A program made the position numbers and the translations under genes. A model generated the notes under the pieces. The model had not been told where the DNA came from, did no database searches, and saw only the letters and a list, made by a program, of their open reading frames with translations. A DNA stretch of 48,755 nucleotides from assembly GCA_041288195.1 (NCBI GenBank), contig JBGGME010000385.1:1-48755 (forward strand), given 5' to 3'. This stretch comes from AWTP1-13 sp041288195. GTDB taxonomy: Bacteria > Pseudomonadota > Alphaproteobacteria > Rhizobiales > Hyphomicrobiaceae. Shown here one piece after another: positions 32,956 to 41,339 of this stretch (the first letter of the stretch is position 1; every line of letters begins with the position of its first letter).

Positions 32956-34212
32956 GTGCTCGAAGACTTCCATCGCGTCAAACGCCTGCCGCCGTACGTG
33001 TTCGCCGAGGTCAACCGCCTCAAGGCAGCGGCTCGGGCTCGCGGCGCCGACATTATCGATCTCGGCATGGGCAATCCCGACATGCCCACGCCCCAGCATA
33101 TCGTCGACAAGCTCGTCGAGACGGTGGCGAAGCCGCGCACCAACCGCTACTCCGCCTCCAAGGGCATCCCCGGTCTGCGCAGGGCTCAGGCCGCCTATTA
33201 CGCGCGCCGCTTCGGCGTGAAGCTCAACCCGGAGACGCAGGTCGTCGCCACCTTGGGCTCCAAGGAGGGCTTCGCCAACATGGCGCAGGCGATCACCGCG
33301 CCGGGCGACGTGCTGCTGGTCCCCAACCCGACCTATCCGATCCACGAGTTCGGCTTCATCATCTCCGGCGCGGCCATCCGGCATATTCCCATGGTCGGCA
33401 GCCAGACCCGGCTCGGCGCGACCGATCCCGAGACCGAGTTCCTGCGCGGGGTGGAGCGCGCCGTGAAGCACTCGATCCCGAAACCGCTGGCAGTCGTGCT
33501 GAGCTATCCCTCCAACCCCACGGCAATGACAGTGGGGCTCGATTTCTACGTGGAGATGGTGCAGCTCGCCAAGAAGCTCGACCTCATAATCCTTTCCGAC
33601 CTCGCCTACGCCGAGATCTACTTCAACAACGTGCCTCCGCCCTCCGTGCTGCAGGTGCCGGGCGCCATCGATATCACGGTCGAGTTCACATCGCTCTCCA
33701 AGACCTACGCGATGCCGGGCTGGCGCATGGGCTTTGCGGTCGGCAACGAGCGGCTGATCGCGGCGCTCGCCCGCGTCAAATCCTACCTCGACTACGGCGC
33801 CTTCACGCCGATCCAGGTGGCCGCGGCTGCCGCCCTCAACGGCCCGCAGGACTGCGTCGACGAGATCCGCGCCATCTACAAGAGCCGCAGGGACTGCCTG
33901 GTCGAGAGCTTCGCGCGCGCCGGCTGGGACGTGCCGCCCCCTCCGGCCTCCATGTTCGCCTGGGCACCGATCCCCGAGGCCTACCGCGAGGTCGGATCGG
34001 TGGAGTTCTCCAAGCTGCTGGTGGAGAAGGCTGACGTGGCCGTCTCGCCGGGGCTGGGTTTCGGCGAGTACGGCGAGGGCTATGTGCGCATCGCGCTCGT
34101 CGAGAACGAGCACCGCATCCGCCAGGCCGCGCGCAACATCAAGAAGTTCCTTTCCCGCTCGCGCGAGAGCATGCACAACGTCATGCCCTTGGCGCAGGAG
34201 GCAACGCGGTAG
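32956..34212 (+). CDS. Class I/II PLP aminotransferase, AlaC-like
   Basis: 418 residues. Fold-type I aminotransferase: DLGMGNPDMPTP near 35-46, substrate/PLP residues in SKEGFANM, NPTYPIH, SYPSNPTA (Asn187 region) and SDLAYAEIYF, the Schiff-base lysine K249 in SLSKTYAMPGWRMGF, and a C-terminal Arg in GYVRIALVEN. The N-terminus EDFHRVKRLPPYVFAEVN is the AlaC/YfdZ (glutamate-pyruvate) type; LL-diaminopimelate aminotransferases are near relatives. The start is GTG 32956, which places the conserved E-F-H-R motif at the N-terminus. The downstream hom gene suggests amino-acid metabolism as a shared theme. Confidence 0.88.
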   Translation: MLEDFHRVKRLPPYVFAEVNRLKAAARARGADIIDLGMGNPDMPTPQHIVDKLVETVAKPRTNRYSASKGIPGLRRAQAAYYARRFGVKLNPETQVVATLGSKEGFANMAQAITAPGDVLLVPNPTYPIHEFGFIISGAAIRHIPMVGSQTRLGATDPETEFLRGVERAVKHSIPKPLAVVLSYPSNPTAMTVGLDFYVEMVQLAKKLDLIILSDLAYAEIYFNNVPPPSVLQVPGAIDITVEFTSLSKTYAMPGWRMGFAVGNERLIAALARVKSYLDYGAFTPIQVAAAAALNGPQDCVDEIRAIYKSRRDCLVESFARAGWDVPPPPASMFAWAPIPEAYREVGSVEFSKLLVEKADVAVSPGLGFGEYGEGYVRIALVENEHRIRQAARNIKKFLSRSRESMHNVMPLAQEATR

Positions 34213-34215
34213 AGC

Positions 34216-34243
34216 CTGCTCCGCCCGCGGTTGGGCGGAGCAG
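34216..34243. terminator. Hairpin between convergent genes
   Basis: Perfect 11-bp stem, CTGCTCCGCCC 34216-34226 and GGGCGGAGCAG 34233-34243, loop of 6, beginning 4 bases after the aminotransferase stop and 18 bases beyond the stop of the convergent gene. It could serve both strands; there is no T-run on either. Confidence 0.55.
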
Positions 34244-34260
34244 TGAGGAAGCCCTCCCTC

Positions 34261-35631
34261 TTACTTCGCCTTCAGAAAATCGGCGACCTCGAGCAGCACG
34301 AACTCGTTGTCGTCCTGCTTCTGCGGCTCGCGCCCGGCCGAGTAGGGGAAGTTGTTGTCGTTGGCGACGATGATCTGCGTGGCGTTGACGACGTCCACGT
34401 CCTCGATGGTGACAAAGGGGAACGTGAGCTTGCCGTCCTTGCTACCCTGCTTGGCGAGCTTTTTCGGGTCTTGGATGTCCATCAGGTCGATGTAGCCGAT
34501 CTTGCGCACGGCGCCGCCGGCATTGGCGTCGGTCATCTCGATTTTGTAGACGCGCTTGAATCGGGCCGGCACGTTGAAGCAGTCGGACGCCAGCTTCTCG
34601 CCGGGGCACGCGCGGTCGGCCGTGCCCTCGCCGTTGTCGCGCTCGATAATGAGGCCGGTCGTGGCATCGATCATGTTGAAGTCGCCGATGTTGTTGTTGG
34701 CGATCTCGACGGGATACTTCCAGTGCCGGCCGGTCCATTTGCCGTCGGCGACGGAGAACTCGAGGATGCGCAGCACCTCCTTGCCGTCCAGCTTCTCCCA
34801 GTCCTTCTTCTCGGCGTCCCACATGGGTCCTTCGAGCAGGGGATAGAGGAACCGGCCGTCCTTGGAGGCGGCCATACCCTCGTAGCCGCGCGAGCGACGC
34901 ACGTTGAAGGCGACGGCTCCGCCGGGCACCGCCGGGGTCGCCACCGCATAGTGATCGGGCGAGCGCGCGGGTTTGCCGTCGACCATCGTCTCCAACACGG
35001 CAAGAACCTTCCCGGCGGCGTCCGTTCTGATGAGATAGGGGCCGAACTCGTCGCCGAACCACACCTCCGAGCCGATCGGCTGGATCGACTCGATGTCGAA
35101 GTCGGCGCCCGTCAGATAGCGCTTGTCGGTGGCCTCGTTGACGATGCGGAAGGGTACCTTGCGGTCGGGGTCGTGCAGGAAAATCGTGGCGAGCATCTCG
35201 ACCTTGCCGCTGTCCCAGGCCGGCTTGACCCTGTGGAACATCAGCATCGCGTCCGACGAGTTGGCCTTGGCGCCGAAGCCGTTGTCGGTGAGCACCCAAT
35301 AGCTGCCGTCGCCGACGCTCTTGATGCCGGAGAAGCCCTGAATGGGCTGGCCGTTGAGCGGGACCTTGAAGCCGGTCTTGCGCGGGGCGTCTTTGGCGGA
35401 CAGGAACGAGGTGCCCTCCAGCGACCCGACAACATCGATCCGGCGGCCGTCGCTGGACGTGAACCTGCCCGACACCTTGAAATCGCCGGGGGCATCGGCC
35501 GGCGGCGCCGTGGAGGTCGCCGCCGGCAACAGCGCGTGACCGGCAAGGGTGGCGGGGAACTGCTGTGGCTCGGCTGCCATGGCAGCCGGGATGCCCGCGG
35601 CAAGGGCGAGCGCCGTCAGGGATGTCCGCAA
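34261..35631 (-). CDS. Exported esterase-like-activity-of-phytase family protein
   Basis: 456 residues with a short signal peptide (MRTSLTALALAAGIPAAMA). The mature protein shows the PF13449 beta-propeller pattern: GFSGIKSVGDGSYWVLTDNGFG, DIESIQPIGSEVWFGDEFGPYLIR, RSRGYEGMAASKDGRFLYPLLEG, and FVTIEDVDVVNATQIIVANDNNFP. The acidic clusters may bind metal. Members are periplasmic or extracellular, with proposed phosphatase/esterase roles on phytate-like substrates; the activity here is unproven. The start is TTG 35631, decided by a strong AGGAGGG 6-7 bases upstream; no ATG fits. It sits on the opposite strand between the aminotransferase and hom genes. Confidence 0.85.
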   Translation of the reverse strand: MRTSLTALALAAGIPAAMAAEPQQFPATLAGHALLPAATSTAPPADAPGDFKVSGRFTSSDGRRIDVVGSLEGTSFLSAKDAPRKTGFKVPLNGQPIQGFSGIKSVGDGSYWVLTDNGFGAKANSSDAMLMFHRVKPAWDSGKVEMLATIFLHDPDRKVPFRIVNEATDKRYLTGADFDIESIQPIGSEVWFGDEFGPYLIRTDAAGKVLAVLETMVDGKPARSPDHYAVATPAVPGGAVAFNVRRSRGYEGMAASKDGRFLYPLLEGPMWDAEKKDWEKLDGKEVLRILEFSVADGKWTGRHWKYPVEIANNNIGDFNMIDATTGLIIERDNGEGTADRACPGEKLASDCFNVPARFKRVYKIEMTDANAGGAVRKIGYIDLMDIQDPKKLAKQGSKDGKLTFPFVTIEDVDVVNATQIIVANDNNFPYSAGREPQKQDDNEFVLLEVADFLKAK

Positions 35632-35842
35632 GTGAGTCCCTCCTGAAGTGTTTGTGTGGCCTGCGAGCTATCAGCCTTGCATTACAGCTCCTTGTCAGGT
35701 CCGTGACGGATCGGTGTCGCGCCGGGCAGCCGAGGGCGCTCCGCAGGCCCCAAATCTGCGCTCGGATCGGGCCGACCCGTCGCACCTCCTGCCAGTCTTC
35801 TTTGCTTCATCAGGCGCGCAAAATGCACTAGCCTGCGCCCCC

Positions 35843-37168
35843 ATGAGCAAGCCGTTGAAGTTGGGAATCGCAGGCCTTGGCACTGTCGGCAGCGGGCTGT
35901 TGCAGCTCTTGGCGGAGCATGGACCCCGCCTCGCGCAAAGCCTCGGCCGCACGATCGAGGTTGTGGGAGTGTCGGCGCGGTCGCGCAGCAAGAAGCGCTC
36001 CGTGCCGCTCGAGGGGCTCGAATGGTTCGAGGCGCCCGAGGCGCTGGCCGCCGCCCCGGGCATCGACGTGTTCGTCGAGCTGATCGGTGGCGACGAAGGG
36101 GCGCCCAAGAAGGCGGTCGAGGCGGCGCTCGCTGCGGGCAAGCCGGTCGTCACCGCCAACAAGGCGCTGCTCGCCCGCCACGGCACTGAGCTCGCCAAGC
36201 TCGCTGAGAAGGCGGGCGTGGCCCTCAACTTCGAGGCGGCGGCGGCGGGCGGCATCCCCGTCATCAAGACGCTGCGCGAGGCGCTCGCCGGCAATCAGAT
36301 CCGCCGCGTCTACGGCATCCTCAACGGCACCTGCAACTACATCCTCACCAAGATGCAGGACGAGCAGCGCTCGTTCGGCGACGTGCTGGCCGAGGCGCAG
36401 GCCAAGGGCTACGCCGAGGCCGACCCGACGTTCGACATCGGCGGCTTCGACACCGCCCACAAGCTCGCGCTCCTCACCAGCCTCGCGTTCGGCACGCGCG
36501 TGGCGCTGGATCAGATCGACGTCGAGGGCATCGAGACCATCACCCAGGCCGACATCGAGGCCGCCGACGACCTCGGCTACCGCATCAAGCTGCTGGGCGT
36601 CGCACTCATGACTGAGAGCGGGATCGAGCAGCGCGTGCATGCCGCCATGGTGCCGAAGCACTCGGCGATCGCCGAGATATCCGGCGTCACCAACTGCGTC
36701 GCCATCGATGGCGACTTCGTCGGCAACCTGCTGCTGGCGGGCCCGGGGGCCGGCGCCAGGGCCACGGCCTCCGCCGTCATGAGCGACATTCTCGACATCG
36801 CGCGCGGCGCTTCACCACCGCCCTTCGGCGTGCCGGCCGCCAAGCTGAAGGCCTACAAGCGCGCCAAGCTCGGTCAGCACCAGGGCGCCTACTACGTCCG
36901 CCTCTCCGTGTTCGACCGGCCGGGCGCCATGGCCAAGATTGCCGGGCGCATGGGCGAGCGCGACGTGTCGCTCGAAAGCATCGTACAGCGCCGCCCGCGC
37001 GGATCGCAGCCAGGCATCGGCGCCAGCCCGACGCCGGGTGCGCCGACGTCCGTCATCTTGATCACGCACGAGACCACGGAGGAGGCTATCCGGGCCGCGC
37101 TAGAGGCCATCGACAAGGATGGACAGGTCTCCGAGAAGCCGCAAATGATACGCATCGAGCCGCTCTGA
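35843..37168 (+). CDS. hom: Homoserine dehydrogenase
   Basis: 441 residues from ATG 35843. Reduces aspartate semialdehyde to homoserine in Thr/Met synthesis. The NAD(P)-binding GIAGLGTVGSGLLQLL is at 9-24; ANKALLARHG, FEAAAAGGIPVIKTLREAL and GILNGTCNYILTKM form the catalytic domain, and EADPTFDIGGFDTAHKLALL is the signature. The C-terminal ~80 residues (YYVRLSVFDRPGAMAKIAGRM) are an ACT domain, expected for feedback by threonine. The frame is open upstream to 35648 but the conserved N-terminus begins at MSKPLKLGIAG. glpX follows after 35 bases, probably in one operon. Confidence 0.95.
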   Translation: MSKPLKLGIAGLGTVGSGLLQLLAEHGPRLAQSLGRTIEVVGVSARSRSKKRSVPLEGLEWFEAPEALAAAPGIDVFVELIGGDEGAPKKAVEAALAAGKPVVTANKALLARHGTELAKLAEKAGVALNFEAAAAGGIPVIKTLREALAGNQIRRVYGILNGTCNYILTKMQDEQRSFGDVLAEAQAKGYAEADPTFDIGGFDTAHKLALLTSLAFGTRVALDQIDVEGIETITQADIEAADDLGYRIKLLGVALMTESGIEQRVHAAMVPKHSAIAEISGVTNCVAIDGDFVGNLLLAGPGAGARATASAVMSDILDIARGASPPPFGVPAAKLKAYKRAKLGQHQGAYYVRLSVFDRPGAMAKIAGRMGERDVSLESIVQRRPRGSQPGIGASPTPGAPTSVILITHETTEEAIRAALEAIDKDGQVSEKPQMIRIEPL

Positions 37169-37203
37169 GGCGGATCTCGGGGATAGCAGCAGGGAGGGGC
37201 GCG

Positions 37204-38205
37204 ATGAGCGACGCAATTCAAGGCCATGACACCGTGGGTGGGCTCGACCGGGTTCTGGTGCTCGAGGTCGCCCGCGTGACGGAGGCGGCAGCCATCGCCG
37301 CCGCCCGCTTGCGCGGTCGCGGCGACGAGAAGGCGGCCGACGGCGCCGCCGTCGATGCCATGCGCAAGGAGCTCGCCAAGATCCACGTCAAGGGCCGCGT
37401 CGTCATCGGCGAGGGCGAGATGGACGAGAGCCCCATGCTCTACATCGGCGAGGAAGTAGGTCTCGGTGACGGCCCCGAGGTCGACATCGCCGTCGATCCG
37501 CTGGAGGGCACGACCATCTGCGCCAAGGCGATGCCCAACTCGCTCGCCGTCCTCGCGATTGCCGAGCGTGGCGGGCTGCTCAATGCGCCGGATATGTACA
37601 TGGACAAGATCGCCATAGGCCCGGGCTATCCCGAGGGCATCATCGATCTCGACGCGCCGCCGGGTGTGACGCTCCAGAAGATGGCAAAGGCCAGGGGCGT
37701 GCCGGTGTCGGCGATCACCGCCTGCATCCTGGACCGGCCACGCCACGCCGAGCTGATCGCGGCGGTGCGCAAGGCCGGTGCCGGCGTGCAGCTGATTCCG
37801 GACGGCGACATTGCCGGCGTGATCTGGACCACCGACCCCGAGGAGACCGGCATCGACATCTACTTCGGCATCGGCGGCGCGCCCGAAGGCGTGCTGGCGG
37901 CCGCGGCCCTGAGGTGCATCGGCGGCCAGATGCAGGGGCGCCTGCACCCCATGAAAAAGGAGGAGGAGACGCGCGCGGCGGCCATGGGCGTCACCGACAT
38001 CCGCCGCAAGTACTCCATGAACGAGATGGCCTCCGGCGACGTCATCTTCTCGGCCACCGGCGTCACCGATGGATCGCTGCTCGACGGCGTGCACTTCCGC
38101 GGCGAGTTCGCGGAGACCGAGACCGTGGTGCTGCGCTCCAAGACCGGCACCGTGCGCCGCATCAAGACCACGTTCCGCATGATCGGCACGAAGGCGGTGC
38201 TCTGA
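37204..38205 (+). CDS. glpX: Class II fructose-1,6-bisphosphatase GlpX
   Basis: 333 residues. Hydrolyses fructose 1,6-bisphosphate in gluconeogenesis (some members also sedoheptulose 1,7-bisphosphate). The metal and phosphate site is E70 and the following EMDES (VVIGEGEMDESPML), D98 and E101 (VDPLEGTT). DKIAIGP, VCxLDRPRHxxLI-like CILDRPRHAELI and GDVIFSATGVTDGSLLDGV complete the pattern. It is 35 bases downstream of hom with GGGAGGGGCG upstream of ATG 37204. In rhizobial genomes recJ often comes next; here an EAL-type gene on the other strand follows. Confidence 0.95.
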   Translation: MSDAIQGHDTVGGLDRVLVLEVARVTEAAAIAAARLRGRGDEKAADGAAVDAMRKELAKIHVKGRVVIGEGEMDESPMLYIGEEVGLGDGPEVDIAVDPLEGTTICAKAMPNSLAVLAIAERGGLLNAPDMYMDKIAIGPGYPEGIIDLDAPPGVTLQKMAKARGVPVSAITACILDRPRHAELIAAVRKAGAGVQLIPDGDIAGVIWTTDPEETGIDIYFGIGGAPEGVLAAAALRCIGGQMQGRLHPMKKEEETRAAAMGVTDIRRKYSMNEMASGDVIFSATGVTDGSLLDGVHFRGEFAETETVVLRSKTGTVRRIKTTFRMIGTKAVL

Positions 38206-38213
38206 CTCGCTGC

Positions 38214-38249
38214 AAAAGAAAAAAGCCGGGCCGCGTCGGCGCCCCGGCT
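38214..38249 (-). terminator. Rho-independent terminator of the EAL-domain gene
   Basis: On the leftward strand a 7-bp stem (AGCCGGG / CCCGGCT, at 38249-38243 and 38230-38224) is followed directly by TTTTTTCTTTT (38224-38214). It lies 20 bases after the leftward gene's stop and just past the convergent glpX stop, so it may also slow rightward transcription. Confidence 0.8.
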
Positions 38250-38269
38250 CCATGGTCGCAGCAGTTCGA

Positions 38270-39847
38270 TCAGGCCGCAACCGGCGCGGCGACGACCTCG
38301 TCCTTGACGAGGCGTGCGCCGCCGAACAGCGTGCCTTTGCCGTAGAGCACGCCGAAGCCCAGGATGCGCGCGAGCAGCCAGTCGTCCTCGATGTGGCCGA
38401 CGACCAGGGTCAGGCCGAAATCGGAGAGATGGCGGCAGATGTCGGAGGCGGGAACGCGTCCGCTGGCGGCCGGCAGGCCATCCAGGAACACCGGCGCATC
38501 GAGCTCGACGAAGGCAAAGCCCATCTCCTTGAGCCCTGCAAAGTCCATGTCGAGATCGGTTACCTCCTCGAGCGCGAAGCTGTAGCCGGCTGCAGCCAGT
38601 GCGCCGAGCGCCTCGGCGTGACCGGGCGTGAACGCGCGCACCTCGCTCTGCGTGAAGGCAAGCACGAGGCCCATCCCACCCTCGGGGCTGGGTTCGGCCG
38701 AGGCCGCATCGACGAAGCGCGCATCGGTCAGCGACTCTCCGGCCACCGCCGCCAGCACCGAGCCCTGCCGGCCGCGCTCGCCGAGCTTGCGGGCGACGCG
38801 GGCGGCGCGCACCATGCGCGCCGCGTCGATGCGCGGCATCAGGCCGGACCCGCGCGCCACGCGCGTGAACTCGCTCTGCTCCAGCGCGGCGCCGTCGGCG
38901 GTGCGCAGCCGCATGCTCACCTCGAAATGGCGTGCCCGCCCCTCCGCCAGGGCGTGGATCGGCTCGAGCAGCACCTCCATGCGCTCCGCCACCACGGCCT
39001 CGGCAATCGGCGCGAGCCGGGGGTCGAGCGCGGGCGGCGTGCCCGGCTCGCGCGGCCCGGAATCGCCGGCAGGAGCGGACGGCTTCGGCCACCACGACGG
39101 CACGCCGCCCGTCGGCTCGTCCGATGCCGGCTCGAAACTCGCTGGCGGACGCGACATGCTGCGCGCGGCCGCCTGCAAGGCCGCAACCGATTGGCCGATC
39201 ATGACCTCGGTCTCGCTGGCGGCGGCGGGCTTCTCGACGCGCGGAGCCACTGTAGGCGTGGCGTTGAGCGCGTCGGCGAGCTTCTTGAGCACCTGCTCGA
39301 CGTTGACCTGCGGCTCGGCCTCGTCCGGCTTTCTCGCGTCGGGCGCCCATTTGTCGCCGTCCGTCAGGCGTGAGAGACCGGGCCCCGCCGGCAGCGCCGG
39401 CTCCTGCAGCGGCCTGAAGCTGAAGGGATCAGGCGTGCGCGCAGGTGCGGGCGCATCCGAGCCGGTCGTCTCGCGCTCGGCGCGAGCGGCTTCTGCCCAG
39501 CGTGCGATCTCGGCATGCGGCGAGGATGGCGCGTCCGCTGTGGGCTCGGCAGCCTCGTCGACCGGTGTCTCGAGAGGCGCGCGCATCCACAGGTCTGCGT
39601 GCTCGCGCTCGCCACCCCCACCGTCGGCAGCGATCAGCGAGCGCCGGACGAGCAGATGCACCGAAAGCAGGATCGTGTAGACGGCAAGGGCCACCACGCT
39701 GCCGGCCCACAGGGCCATGTCGAGCCGCACCAAGCACCAGGCACCCACCGCCAGGGACAGTACGGTCACTGCGAACACCACGAAGGCGTCGGCATAGCGC
39801 GGATTGTAGGCGGGGGTATCGTCGTGCAGTGCGAATTGCTGTGCCAT
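38270..39847 (-). CDS. Membrane-anchored protein with a degenerate EAL domain
   Basis: 525 residues from ATG 39847. Two membrane helices near residues 22-42 and 46-67, a disordered acidic/Pro/Ala linker from about 75 to 270, and a C-terminal EAL-like domain from about 280 to 515. The catalytic elements are not intact: EALLR reads FEVSMRL, the metal-binding DDFG segment reads ALEEVTDLDMDF, and the K-x-D position reads VELDA. It is therefore unlikely to hydrolyse cyclic-di-GMP and may be a sensor or scaffold. The LSDFGLTLVVGHIEDDWLLARILGFGVLYGKG ending confirms the EAL fold. An intrinsic terminator follows. Confidence 0.82.
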   Translation of the reverse strand: MAQQFALHDDTPAYNPRYADAFVVFAVTVLSLAVGAWCLVRLDMALWAGSVVALAVYTILLSVHLLVRRSLIAADGGGGEREHADLWMRAPLETPVDEAAEPTADAPSSPHAEIARWAEAARAERETTGSDAPAPARTPDPFSFRPLQEPALPAGPGLSRLTDGDKWAPDARKPDEAEPQVNVEQVLKKLADALNATPTVAPRVEKPAAASETEVMIGQSVAALQAAARSMSRPPASFEPASDEPTGGVPSWWPKPSAPAGDSGPREPGTPPALDPRLAPIAEAVVAERMEVLLEPIHALAEGRARHFEVSMRLRTADGAALEQSEFTRVARGSGLMPRIDAARMVRAARVARKLGERGRQGSVLAAVAGESLTDARFVDAASAEPSPEGGMGLVLAFTQSEVRAFTPGHAEALGALAAAGYSFALEEVTDLDMDFAGLKEMGFAFVELDAPVFLDGLPAASGRVPASDICRHLSDFGLTLVVGHIEDDWLLARILGFGVLYGKGTLFGGARLVKDEVVAAPVAA

Positions 39848-40094
39848 TGGCTGCTCGGCTCGCCTCGTGTCGCAACGAATCGTGTGCAACCAGCATTTGC
39901 GAGACAACCTGCATCCGCAACCCGCAGCCGTGCCCTATCACCAGCTTTCGAGGGAAGCCGCTGCCCATTTCGCGCCTGACGGAGCGAGGCGATTCGCAAT
40001 CGGTAATGTGCCGGTAATGAATCTGCCAAGATCCGGACACACCGCTGTTGTGGGCTCGCGCTGCGTGCAGATCGAGGCAGGCGGAGACCTTTCC

Positions 40095-40517
40095 ATGAAG
40101 CTTCTGGCGACGATGGCGGCCTTGACTGTTGCTGCCTGTCTGACGGGCACGGCAACGGCGCAGATGCCGCTTCCCTTCGGCGGAACGCCGGTGCCGGAGC
40201 CCGGCAAGAGCCCGCAGTGCACCAAGGACTACGTCAAGTCGGTCGAGGCGCAGATCGCGGCGATGGAGAAGCTGCGTTCCTCCGGCCCCGACTTCGTCGG
40301 ACAGATCTGCAACCTGATCGAATCCGGCAGTGCCATCGTCGGCGGCGAGCTCTCCGACGAGACGCGTCAGAAGCTCAAGAGCGTGCTCGGCGTCGACATC
40401 GACCTGCGCTTCATCAAGACGCAATGCCGTGTGAGCCAGGGCAACCTCGACCGCGAGGTCATGAGTCAGCTCGGCTACCTCAAGTCGGAGCGCATGCGCT
40501 GCGACGGCAGCATCTAG
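40095..40517 (+). CDS. Small exported protein of unknown function
   Basis: 140 residues. Signal peptide MKLLATMAALTVAACLTGTATAQ; the mature region starts with a short Pro/Gly stretch and continues as mainly helical sequence (DYVKSVEAQIAAMEKLRSS, LSDETRQKLKSVLGVDIDLRFIKTQCRVSQGNLDREVMSQLG) with four Cys (CTKD, QICN, TQCR, MRCD) that could pair. No family is recognised. GGCGGAG about 8 bases upstream supports ATG 40095. A composite palindrome follows between it and the convergent PEBP-like gene. Confidence 0.72.
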   Translation: MKLLATMAALTVAACLTGTATAQMPLPFGGTPVPEPGKSPQCTKDYVKSVEAQIAAMEKLRSSGPDFVGQICNLIESGSAIVGGELSDETRQKLKSVLGVDIDLRFIKTQCRVSQGNLDREVMSQLGYLKSERMRCDGSI

Positions 40518-40552
40518 CCGGCTGCGAAGGCTGACTCCCTTGGGTTCTGGAT

Positions 40553-40597
40553 ATTTTCGCTGACCCTCGGGTCGAGCCCGAGGGCAGGCGCGAAAAT
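40553..40597. repeat. Composite palindrome between convergent genes (dispersed-repeat type)
   Basis: Outer arms ATTTTCGC 40553-40560 and GCGAAAAT 40590-40597; inner arms CCCTCGGG 40564-40571 and CCCGAGGG 40577-40584 with a 5-base loop. The sequence just outside (CCGGGATGACAGC, the complement of GCTGTCATCCCGG) is, from memory, part of a common alphaproteobacterial intergenic repeat. It may also act as a two-way terminator. Confidence 0.65.
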
Positions 40598-40610
40598 CCG
40601 GGATGACAGC

Positions 40611-41111
40611 TCAGCGCTTGTAAAGGCCCATGATCGCCGCCTTGGCGAGCGTGTTGAAGTTGAGCTGGAAGCCGACGATGGCCGCGGAGGTGTCCGCCTT
40701 GACCGGAAGGCTGTCGGCGCTCACCGCGAACACCGTGAACAGATAGCGGTGAGGATGATCGCCGGGCGGCGGGCAGGGACCGCCGTAGCCGGGGCCACCG
40801 AAGTCCGTGCGCGTCTGCAGGGCACCGGCCGGCAGCTTCGGCGATTTCGGATTGCCGGCGTCGAGTGCAAGCTCGGTGACGTTGGCGGGGATGTTCACCA
40901 CCAGCCAGTGCCAGAAGCCGCTGCCCGTGGGCGCGTCGGGATCGAAGCAGGTGACGGCAAAGCTCTTGGTGCCGGCGGGCGCGCCGGACCAAGAAAGATG
41001 CGGCGACTTGTTGCCGCCCGCGCAGCCGAAACCGAAGTCGGCGGACAGGACGTGGTCGGCGCCCAGGTAGTCGCCGTCCCTAAGGCTGCTGCTCGTGACC
41101 TTGAACGTCAT
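40611..41111 (-). CDS. YbhB/YbcL (PEBP-like) family protein
   Basis: 166 residues. Bacterial phosphatidylethanolamine-binding-protein fold: CAGGNKSPHLSWSGAPAGTKSFAV, the anion-pocket DPDAPTGSGFWHWLV, and TDFGGPGYGGPCPPPGDHPHRYLF are the family signatures. Bacterial members bind small anionic ligands; a kinase-inhibitor role is inferred only from eukaryotic RKIP. There is no signal peptide, so it is cytoplasmic. GGAGGAGG 5-6 bases before ATG 41111 fixes the start. It diverges from the histidine kinase gene across 228 bases. Confidence 0.9.
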   Translation of the reverse strand: MTFKVTSSSLRDGDYLGADHVLSADFGFGCAGGNKSPHLSWSGAPAGTKSFAVTCFDPDAPTGSGFWHWLVVNIPANVTELALDAGNPKSPKLPAGALQTRTDFGGPGYGGPCPPPGDHPHRYLFTVFAVSADSLPVKADTSAAIVGFQLNFNTLAKAAIMGLYKR

Positions 41112-41339
41112 CGCGTCCTCCTCCCTGTGCGCCGACGGGCCACTCGGGCCCAGCGGACCGGACTATGGCAAGCCGGCCGCGCGTCGCCAATGGTGAATGA
41201 TCTGACCGATATCGAATAGCAAAGAACGCGCCTTGTGGCGTTGCGATGGGCGCTGCACTTTTTACGCAAAACTCACCGCGATCCGGCACATTTTCCCGAC
41301 GGATTGGATCAATCGGCCGCCGCAAAGCGTAGGATAGAA

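Noticed and set aside
39996..40019. Repeated CGGTAATG in the space between the EAL gene and the small exported protein gene
   Set aside because: Only two short copies and no palindrome; insufficient for an operator call.
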